In this document: in pieces, positions 1 through 5,684 of the stretch
Position numbering within the stretch: the first letter of the stretch is position 1
Layout of the letters: every line of letters begins with the position of its first letter
From: Verrucomicrobiota bacterium
GTDB taxonomy: Bacteria; Verrucomicrobiota; Verrucomicrobiia; Limisphaerales; UBA1100
DNA length: 12,513 bases
Assembly (NCBI GenBank): GCA_015660155.1
Contig: DQLO01000298.1
Location: forward strand, 1 to 12,513
Direction of reading: 5' to 3'
Program-made: the position numbers and the translations under genes
The notes under the pieces: model-generated
The model's database searches: none
What the model was told of the DNA's origin: nothing
What the model saw: only the letters and a program-made list of their open reading frames with translations

Positions 1-1992
1 CACAAACAAGCCGTGGTGAAAGCCGCCACCGCGCAGGCCATCACCGGTTTGCAAGGCGCGCACGACGCCGTGCAGGAAGGCAGTTACGATTTCGATTACC
101 TGACCTTCCAGGAAAAACTCGGCCGCTTCGCGCGCGAATTGGTGCCGCGCTTCGAGCAATATCAGGAGTTGAAGCAAAAACTCATCGAGGACGAAAAAGA
201 ATTACTGCGCCTGCACGAATTCGAGCCGCGCGTGTTGTCGTCCTTCGTGCGCAATCAATTGGTTGACACGGTTTATCTCCCCATCGTGGGCGACAACCTC
301 GCCAAACAAATCGGCGTCACCGGCGAAGGTAAGCGCACGGATTTGATGGGCTTGCTGCTGCTCATCTCCCCGCCGGGCTACGGCAAAACAACGTTGATGG
401 AATACCTCGCCAATCGGATGGGATTGATTTTCATGAAAATCAATGGCCCGGCGCTCGGCCACGAAGTGTCGTCGCTGGACCCCGAGGACGCCCCCAACGC
501 CGGCGCGCGCGCGGAGGTCAACAAGCTCAACCTCGCGCTGGAGATGGGCGACAACGTGATGATTTACGTGGACGACATCCAGCACTGCAATCCGGAGTTT
601 TTGCAGAAATTCATCTCGCTCTGCGACGCCCAGCGTAAGATCGAAGGCGTCTGGCGCGGCCAACCCAAAACCTACGACATGCGCGGCCGACGCGTCGTGG
701 TCGTGATGGCCGGCAACCCGTACACCGAGAGCGGCGAAAAATTCCGCATCCCAGATATGCTCGCCAACCGCGCCGACACCTACAATCTCGGCGACGATAT
801 GAAAGGCCGCGAGGATGCGTTCAATGGCAGCTACATCGAAAACGCCATCACCTCCAATCCGGTTTTGCAACCGCTCGCCAAGGCGGCACAGAAGGATGTT
901 CAGGCATTCATTCGTATGGCCGAAACCGATCAGCGCGAGGGCATCGAATTGCAGGGGAATTTTTCTGCAAATGAAACTGAGGAATTATTGAACGTCCTCA
1001 AAAAACTTGTCGTGCTGCGCGATGTGGTTTTGAAGGTGAACCAAATGTACATCGAGAGCGCTGGGCAATCGGATGAGTTTCGCACCGAGCCGGCCTTCCG
1101 GATGCAGGGCTCGTATCGCAATATGAATCGCCTCGCCGAAAAGGTGTTGCCGATTATGAACGAGCAGGAGTTGATGGATCTCGTGCTCGACCATTACAAA
1201 GGCGAAAGCCAAACGCTGACCACCGGCGCGGAGGCGAACTTCTTGAAATTCAAGCAACTCATCGGCGTTATGACCGACGAAGAGGAAGCGCGCTGGGAGG
1301 ACATCAAAAAAACCTTCGGCCGAAATCAATTCCTGCAAGGCGGCGATCAAGGCGATCCCGTCAGCCGCGTGGTCAGCCAGCTGTCTCTCTTCACCGGCGG
1401 CCTCGATTCCATCCAAGGCACGCTCAAAGAGGAACTTTCCAAACCGCGCACCACCAAACTGGATCTCGGCGGGATGGGTGAGAGCATCGAGAGCCTGCGC
1501 GAAACCATCGCCCAACACCTCGCCAGCCAGCAACCCGCCACGCCCGCCGAAAGCGCGCCGGTGGATGATGCGGTTAATGAAAATTTGTCCGCCTTGCGTG
1601 GCGCATTCGAGAAATACCTCGAGCAATCCAGCAATGCGGCGGTGGTCGCCGAGCAAAGCCAAGCAGGACTCGCCGACCGCCAAATGGCGCTGGCCGAGTT
1701 CATCGAACAAAGCAACGCCACGCTCGCCGATACCATCCGTGATTCACAATCCCAATCGCAGGCGAACCAAATGCAGGCGGCGCTTTCGAACATCGGCGTG
1801 CTCTTCGCCAACTATCAGGAACGCCATCGCGAACTGCGCGAACGCCTCGACGCCGCGCAGCCCAGCGAAGTGGTCGTGGATGTCAGTCAGGATATGGTGA
1901 ATGACAGCGACGCCCTCATCCAACAACTCCTCGCCCAGTTGCAGGAAGCCCAGCAACAAGAACAGGAACCGCCAACGGATGGCGATGGATAG
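1..1992 (+). CDS. AAA+ ATPase, C-terminal part of a large 'DNA repair ATPase' (DUF3686-AAA-like) protein; 5' end outside window
   Basis: Seen: the frame is open from the first base, so the GTG at 13 is probably not the true start. Residues are numbered from that GTG. The AAA+ core lies at about 85-260: Walker A PPGYGKTT (K125, T126), Walker B NVMIYVDDIQ (D187, D188), sensor-1 Asn in AGNPY (N235), candidate arginine finger in ANRAD (R253) and a sensor-2-like helix GSYRNMNRLAEK (R369). Residues 450-655 are Gln/Glu/Ala-rich, predicted helical and probably coiled coil. Known: this motif set recalls large bacterial proteins annotated 'DNA repair ATPase', in which a DUF3686 region precedes the AAA module; no repair activity is shown here. 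Odd: Walker B ends in DD, not the usual DE. Convergent with the next gene, 24 bases between stops. ATPase call firm; family from remembered motifs. Confidence 0.85.
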   Translation, partial: HKQAVVKAATAQAITGLQGAHDAVQEGSYDFDYLTFQEKLGRFARELVPRFEQYQELKQKLIEDEKELLRLHEFEPRVLSSFVRNQLVDTVYLPIVGDNLAKQIGVTGEGKRTDLMGLLLLISPPGYGKTTLMEYLANRMGLIFMKINGPALGHEVSSLDPEDAPNAGARAEVNKLNLALEMGDNVMIYVDDIQHCNPEFLQKFISLCDAQRKIEGVWRGQPKTYDMRGRRVVVVMAGNPYTESGEKFRIPDMLANRADTYNLGDDMKGREDAFNGSYIENAITSNPVLQPLAKAAQKDVQAFIRMAETDQREGIELQGNFSANETEELLNVLKKLVVLRDVVLKVNQMYIESAGQSDEFRTEPAFRMQGSYRNMNRLAEKVLPIMNEQELMDLVLDHYKGESQTLTTGAEANFLKFKQLIGVMTDEEEARWEDIKKTFGRNQFLQGGDQGDPVSRVVSQLSLFTGGLDSIQGTLKEELSKPRTTKLDLGGMGESIESLRETIAQHLASQQPATPAESAPVDDAVNENLSALRGAFEKYLEQSSNAAVVAEQSQAGLADRQMALAEFIEQSNATLADTIRDSQSQSQANQMQAALSNIGVLFANYQERHRELRERLDAAQPSEVVVDVSQDMVNDSDALIQQLLAQLQEAQQQEQEPPTDGDG

Positions 1993-2012
1993 GGACACGC
2001 TTCCGCGTCTCT
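1993..2012. terminator. Imperfect hairpin between convergent stops, possible weak bidirectional terminator
   Basis: The 24-base gap between the ATPase stop and the coiled-coil gene stop contains GACACGC (1994-2000) and GCGTCTC (2005-2011), which pair around a TTCC loop with one C-C mismatch. There is no T-tract on either side, so this is a weak intrinsic terminator at best. Its position between two converging stops is the main support. Confidence 0.25.
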
Positions 2013-2016
2013 ACCA

Positions 2017-2814
2017 TTACTTACTCCCCGGAAATGAAATATCCGGAAAACTCGTCCACTTGTCATCCTCCGGATCGCGCGCGGAAGCGGACACGGTCGG
2101 CGCGGTGAATTCTTCTCCCTCTTCATGTTCCTCCACTGCGGCGTCGTCGGCCTCCGCGGGTTCTGCTACGGGCAAGGGCTCGGGCTCTGTGTCTTCCGCT
2201 TCCTCCTCCACTTCCGCAAATGAACTGCGCGGGAATGACGTGCTGCTGCTGGTGAATGAACTCCGGCTGCTGGTAAAGGGACTGGTGTAAGTTGATGCCG
2301 TTTCAGTCACTGCTGCAACGCTCACGTTGCTTTTGTCCTCCCACACCACATGCACCGCCGGCACCACGCCCACCTCGATGTGCACTTCGTGAAAGATCAA
2401 CCGCCGCAAATGCACTTTGTCCTCCAGCGCCTCGGCTTTGAAAAGCGATTTGAGCATACTGCTCAACAGTTTGTTGTCCGCGTGCTGCTTCAGCAGGCGT
2501 TCCTGTTTTCGCTTATTGATTGCCGATTCGCGCCGCAGCACCGAAACCACTTTCGGGTTGAACCCCATCTCCAGCCGCACCGCTTGCAGCCGGTAGCCCG
2601 CCTCTTTGAAAACCCGCTCGGCGTCCTGGATTTTCTCTAGGCTCTCCATCATCTTTTCTTCGCTGTCCGCCTTGAGGTCATCCACCGTGCTTTCCACGTC
2701 GGCGCGGATTTCGCGGATGGTTTCCGCGCCCTCCTCAACCATCGCGCGGATTTCCTCCGCCTTGGTTTTGTAGTGTTCGACTTTTGATTTTAGGTTCTTA
2801 ATAAACTTGGCCAT
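2017..2814 (-). CDS. Coiled-coil protein with Ser/Thr-rich and acidic C-terminal tail, unknown function
   Basis: Not recognised as a named family. The ATG at 2814 is chosen over an upstream ATG at 2979 because AAAAGG lies 7 bases before it, and the protein then opens with a plausible MAKFIKNLKSK. It has 265 residues and no signal peptide or membrane segment. Residues 10-125 are charged, with heptad-like helix character (coiled coil). Residues 135-160 look like a beta segment (IFHEVHIEV, HVVWE). Residues 167-199 are Ser/Thr-rich with imperfect 7-residue repeats (FTSSRSS, FTSSSTS, FPRSS). Residues 200-235 are strongly acidic. The helical half recalls PspA/IM30-type or phasin-like coiled coils, but I see no diagnostic motif. 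It converges on the ATPase gene and diverges from the PLD gene with a 172-base shared upstream region. A helical scaffold or ATPase partner is a guess from context. Confidence 0.75.
   Translation of the reverse strand: MAKFIKNLKSKVEHYKTKAEEIRAMVEEGAETIREIRADVESTVDDLKADSEEKMMESLEKIQDAERVFKEAGYRLQAVRLEMGFNPKVVSVLRRESAINKRKQERLLKQHADNKLLSSMLKSLFKAEALEDKVHLRRLIFHEVHIEVGVVPAVHVVWEDKSNVSVAAVTETASTYTSPFTSSRSSFTSSSTSFPRSSFAEVEEEAEDTEPEPLPVAEPAEADDAAVEEHEEGEEFTAPTVSASARDPEDDKWTSFPDISFPGSK
2221..2277 (-). repeat. Degenerate 21-bp tandem repeat in the coiled-coil gene tail
   Basis: On the minus strand two 21-base units (2277-2257 and 2256-2236) and a shortened third (2235-2221) each start with TTY and end AGTTCA or ACGTCA. 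They share ACCAGCAGC near the start of the first two units. They encode FTSSRSS, FTSSSTS and FPRSS. This looks like expansion of an unstructured Ser/Thr linker between the beta segment and the acidic tail. Confidence 0.5.
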
Positions 2815-2821
2815 TAGTTTG

Positions 2822-2827
2822 CCTTTT
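2822..2827 (-). promoter_or_regulatory. Ribosome binding site for the coiled-coil gene
   Basis: The minus strand reads AAAAGG ending 7 bases before the ATG at 2814. It is the only purine-rich Shine-Dalgarno-like motif near a candidate start in this frame, and it decides the start in favour of 2814. Confidence 0.55.
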
Positions 2828-2866
2828 CGTTGTGGTTGACAGTTTAGTCGTCGCGTGGGTGATGAA

Positions 2867-2895
2867 ATTCTACAAAAAAAACCCCATTCAGGAAA
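2867..2895 (-). promoter_or_regulatory. Candidate sigma-70-like promoter for the coiled-coil gene
   Basis: On the minus strand, TAGAAT (2872-2867) matches TATAAT at 5 of 6 positions. The 17-base spacer before it contains eight consecutive T. The -35 position at 2895-2890 reads TTTCCT, a poor match. A transcript from here would have a leader of about 45 bases. The call rests on the -10 match and position alone. Confidence 0.3.
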
Positions 2896-2952
2896 CCTTT
2901 TTCGTTGGCGAATTCGGCCCCACGAGGTAAAGTACACATCCCAGCGCCAAAT

Positions 2953-2975
2953 GCCCCGATTTAATAAAACGGGGC
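2953..2975 (+). promoter_or_regulatory. GC-rich hairpin in the leader of the PLD-like gene
   Basis: GCCCCG (2953-2958) and CGGGGC (2970-2975) form a perfect 6-bp stem around an 11-base A/T-rich loop. It ends 11 bases before the ATG at 2987. The only G-rich stretch that might serve as ribosome binding site for that gene (GGGGCG, 2971-2976) lies in the 3' arm, so folding could hide it. A short TTTT follows at 2979-2982, so a leader terminator or attenuator is the alternative. Function is inferred from structure only. Confidence 0.4.
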
Positions 2976-2986
2976 GCATTTTAACT

Positions 2987-3691
2987 ATGAAAGATCACGA
3001 GGTCAAAGCCCTTTTCCAATCGACGCTGGAGGATTTCCAGCTCTCACGCAGTGAACGCAGCGAGGTGCGCGCGCTTACCGATTCCATCAGCGGCAGTGAA
3101 CAACGCCGCGCCCTTTACCGCAGCATGGCCTTCGATGCCGCGCGCGAGGCCCTCGCCAAGGCCGATGCCGGCCAGCGCCATCAGGTTTTGGAGTGGCTGG
3201 AAAATACCGTGAAAACTCTGCACCCCGCCGAGAATCTCCCCAATACCGGCAAGGCCGAGGAGGCCTCTGCATTTTTCAGCCCCGATGATAATTGCGTGGG
3301 CAAGATCATCGATTGCTTTGCGCAAGCGCGCGCCTCGGTGGATATTTGCGTGTTCACCATCACCGACAACCGCATCGCCGACGCCATCGAAAAAGCCCAT
3401 CGCCGCCGCGTGCAAATCCGCGTCATCAGCGATGACGACAAGGCGATGGACGCCGGCTCGGACATCGACCGCCTCGATCGCTCCGGTGTGCCCGTGCGTG
3501 TGGATCGTTCCGAGCATCACATGCATCATAAATTTGCCATCTTCGATAAAACCCGTTTGCTCACCGGCAGCTACAATTGGACCCGCTCCGCCTCGCTGCA
3601 CAACGACGAGAATTTTCTCATCACCGGCGATGCAGAATTGCTCAAGGCCTTCACCCGAATGTTCGACAAACTCTGGCGCAACTTCAGTTAA
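2987..3691 (+). CDS. Single-HKD phospholipase D/nuclease family protein (Nuc/PLD6-like)
   Basis: 234 residues from the ATG at 2987. An in-frame ATG at 2951 and others further up would add an unlikely N-terminus. Residues 1-85 are an all-helical region of unknown function (LSRSERSEVRAL, VLEWLENTV). Residues 95-230 form a PLD-like domain. VDICVFTITDNRI (118-130) is the first core strand and turn, SDDDKAMDAGSDI (148-160) is characteristic of the Nuc/Zucchini/PLD6 branch, and the catalytic motif is H180-x-K182-x4-D187, followed by GSYN (194-197). With one HKD motif the active enzyme should be a homodimer. Known substrates in this branch are nucleic acids or cardiolipin; the sequence does not decide between them. 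There is no signal peptide, so it is probably cytoplasmic or at the inner membrane face. It almost certainly shares a transcript with the membrane-protein gene 3 bases downstream. Confidence 0.9.
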   Translation: MKDHEVKALFQSTLEDFQLSRSERSEVRALTDSISGSEQRRALYRSMAFDAAREALAKADAGQRHQVLEWLENTVKTLHPAENLPNTGKAEEASAFFSPDDNCVGKIIDCFAQARASVDICVFTITDNRIADAIEKAHRRRVQIRVISDDDKAMDAGSDIDRLDRSGVPVRVDRSEHHMHHKFAIFDKTRLLTGSYNWTRSASLHNDENFLITGDAELLKAFTRMFDKLWRNFS

Positions 3692-3694
3692 CCC

Positions 3695-5617
3695 GTGGCC
3701 AAACCCCGACATCAACCCCGTGGCACCGCGCCTCCTTCCAAAGCGAGGGGCGCGCGCGGCGTGAAGTTGCGGCTGCGTTTGCCGACCGATGGCTCGGTGG
3801 ATCTCGATCAACTTCGCATCGCCCTCGAGGCGCAGTTGCAGAAAAACCGCCAGCCCGTCGTGGAAGAACCCGAGGTTGCGGAGCCCGTCATCGTCCAGCC
3901 CGAACCGCAGCCCCAACCCAAAGTCGCCACCGAACCCTCCGCCGCGTGGGCGTGGGTGAAAGCGCGTCCATTTTTCCTCACCGCAATCGCCGCCGCGCTG
4001 CTCTCTTTCACGATGGGCATCGTGCTCATCGCGCGCGAGGCCACAAAATCCGGCACGCCTCCGGGCACGGTCGGTTGGCTTTTCGTCCTCGGTTTGCTGG
4101 CGCTCATCACCAGCTTCGTCTTCGTCATCAAACGCGAACGCAAGACTCCACAAACCCAAACTACATCAATTTCGAATTGGGTAAAGCAACACAAAAAAAT
4201 CGTTATCGGCACCGGTCTCGGCGTTGCCACGCTTGTCGTCCTCGGCCTGTGGATCGCCGCCTTTACCCAATCAGGCGGCACGGATCCCAAGCCCAAGGAA
4301 ATCGCCAAAGGCACTACGCCGCCCAAAGTCATCACCCCCACGCCGCCGATTACCCCGAAGCCGCCGGTCACGCCTCCGCAACCTTCCGAGCCGACGGGCG
4401 AATCCGTCACCACCTTCAAACCCGCCGACGGATTCACTGGGCGTTTGATGGTCGTGTTCTCCATCGGCTGTGCGCTCGGCCTTGGCGGTTTGCAAATGCG
4501 CCGCGTGGAGGATTCATTTTTCCCAACGCCCGAAGCCAAACAAGCCGCCGCCAAAACCGGCTACATCGATTTCTGGCACGGCTTTCGCCATTTCCTTGCC
4601 GCCCAAGGCGGTTTCGTGCTCGTCGCTGTTGCCACGGGAGCGGTGGTGTTGATGTGGGACACTGCTAGTATTTACCAATTCGATAATGCGAATGGCAGGG
4701 TGTTCTATACGCCCGGCCCCGTTTTTTCATGGACGCTCGCGGGTATGGGCTTGGCTGGTTTGGGGGTTATGATGCTGGGCGCGGCAGGCGTGAATCTCAT
4801 GCCCACGTTGGATCGAAAGGTGCAACCCACCATCGCGGGCTCAGCGGTTATGCGCTTTGCCCTCCGAAAAATTTGGCACATTATTTTGATGGGGTTGATA
4901 TTTGGAGCTGTGATTTCTGTATCACTCGTGGAGCCTATACGTTTTTGGTGGAATCTTTGGCTCAAATGGTCGTTGGGCATCGGTATGGTTGTGGCTTGTT
5001 GCTGGAACGGTGCGAAGCTCATCTCCAAGGAAAAAGAAATCAAGCCGCTACCTCGCACCCGCCCCGGCCAGTTTCGTGAACTGCAGTTTTTTAACCTGCC
5101 GTTGCTTACGACAATCACGCTGTTGGCTACCGGCGGCGTGATGTTGCTCGGGCAGTTTCATTGGCTTCAACTGTGGTGGGTCACCCCAATGATCGGTCTG
5201 GGCATCACTCTTGCACTAGCAGCATTGCAAACCGTTCCGCGCCTGCTGCGCCACTGGATGGAGATCCTGTTCTTCCCCGGTATCGTGGCCTTGATTTGCG
5301 ATTGGCTGGTTTGGCCCAATTCACCCAATCATCCATTTTGGATTGTGTTGGGCATTCTGTCTGGCCTGTTTGCGTTGGGCATTTGCCTCACCGAAGGCAA
5401 AAAAACTGAGAGCGGCTGGCTACTCGTCATCCCACCCAGTCGCCGCCAATTCCAGCCCGTGCTCAACCCAGACAAATCTGGCCTCCAAGTCCGCTGGGGC
5501 AGCCTGCTTATCATCATGGCCGTGACCCTGCTCCTTGTTGCTTCCGCCGCTAAATGGGCCTGGAGTGGATTGCCTGAATCCGAGCCAACTGTGAAGGCAC
5601 CGACCAGTACGTCCTGA
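3695..5617 (+). CDS. Large polytopic membrane protein, unknown function
   Basis: Not recognised. The GTG start at 3695 sits 3 bases after the PLD stop, which implies translational coupling; no clear Shine-Dalgarno is visible. There are 640 residues. The N-terminal 90 residues are soluble: a basic start, a short KLRLRLPTDGSVDLDQL segment and a Pro/Glu/Gln-rich stretch. Likely membrane segments lie at 93-113, 126-145, 168-190, 251-266, 303-321, 345-368, 394-412, 423-440, 468-486, 493-512, 523-540, 547-565 and 602-619. A Pro/Thr-rich linker (about 197-234, with PKPPVTPPQP) separates the first three helices from the rest. I see no transporter, channel or enzyme signature. Pairing with a phosphodiesterase suggests membrane anchoring or envelope work, but that is inference. 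The next gene follows after 67 bases on the same strand. Confidence 0.8.
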   Translation: MAKPRHQPRGTAPPSKARGARGVKLRLRLPTDGSVDLDQLRIALEAQLQKNRQPVVEEPEVAEPVIVQPEPQPQPKVATEPSAAWAWVKARPFFLTAIAAALLSFTMGIVLIAREATKSGTPPGTVGWLFVLGLLALITSFVFVIKRERKTPQTQTTSISNWVKQHKKIVIGTGLGVATLVVLGLWIAAFTQSGGTDPKPKEIAKGTTPPKVITPTPPITPKPPVTPPQPSEPTGESVTTFKPADGFTGRLMVVFSIGCALGLGGLQMRRVEDSFFPTPEAKQAAAKTGYIDFWHGFRHFLAAQGGFVLVAVATGAVVLMWDTASIYQFDNANGRVFYTPGPVFSWTLAGMGLAGLGVMMLGAAGVNLMPTLDRKVQPTIAGSAVMRFALRKIWHIILMGLIFGAVISVSLVEPIRFWWNLWLKWSLGIGMVVACCWNGAKLISKEKEIKPLPRTRPGQFRELQFFNLPLLTTITLLATGGVMLLGQFHWLQLWWVTPMIGLGITLALAALQTVPRLLRHWMEILFFPGIVALICDWLVWPNSPNHPFWIVLGILSGLFALGICLTEGKKTESGWLLVIPPSRRQFQPVLNPDKSGLQVRWGSLLIIMAVTLLLVASAAKWAWSGLPESEPTVKAPTSTS

Positions 5618-5667
5618 TTTCCAAGACGATACCCCGTCGAATACCCTTGCCGTAAAGGGCTTCTAAC

Positions 5668-5672
5668 AGGAG
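5668..5672 (+). promoter_or_regulatory. Ribosome binding site for the PSCyt1/PSD1 gene
   Basis: AGGAG lies 12 bases before the ATG at 5685, slightly far but the only purine-rich motif in the 67-base gap. It supports that ATG, which opens directly on a signal peptide. Confidence 0.6.
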
Positions 5673-5684
5673 AATTTTTTCAGC

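Noticed and set aside
2836..2864. TTGACA at 2836-2841 as a -35 box for the PLD gene
   Set aside because: The -35 is perfect, but no acceptable -10 lies 16-19 bases downstream (GTGATG or TGATGA), so I did not call a promoter.
3044..4159. Minus-strand open frame of 371 codons across the PLD and membrane-protein genes
   Set aside because: Low-complexity Gly/Arg/Asp-rich product, overlapping two well-supported genes; a composition artefact.
5644..5659. CCCTT/AAGGG hairpin after the membrane-protein gene as a terminator
   Set aside because: Only 5 bp of stem, no T-tract, and it lies close to the next gene's ribosome binding site, so read-through is just as likely.
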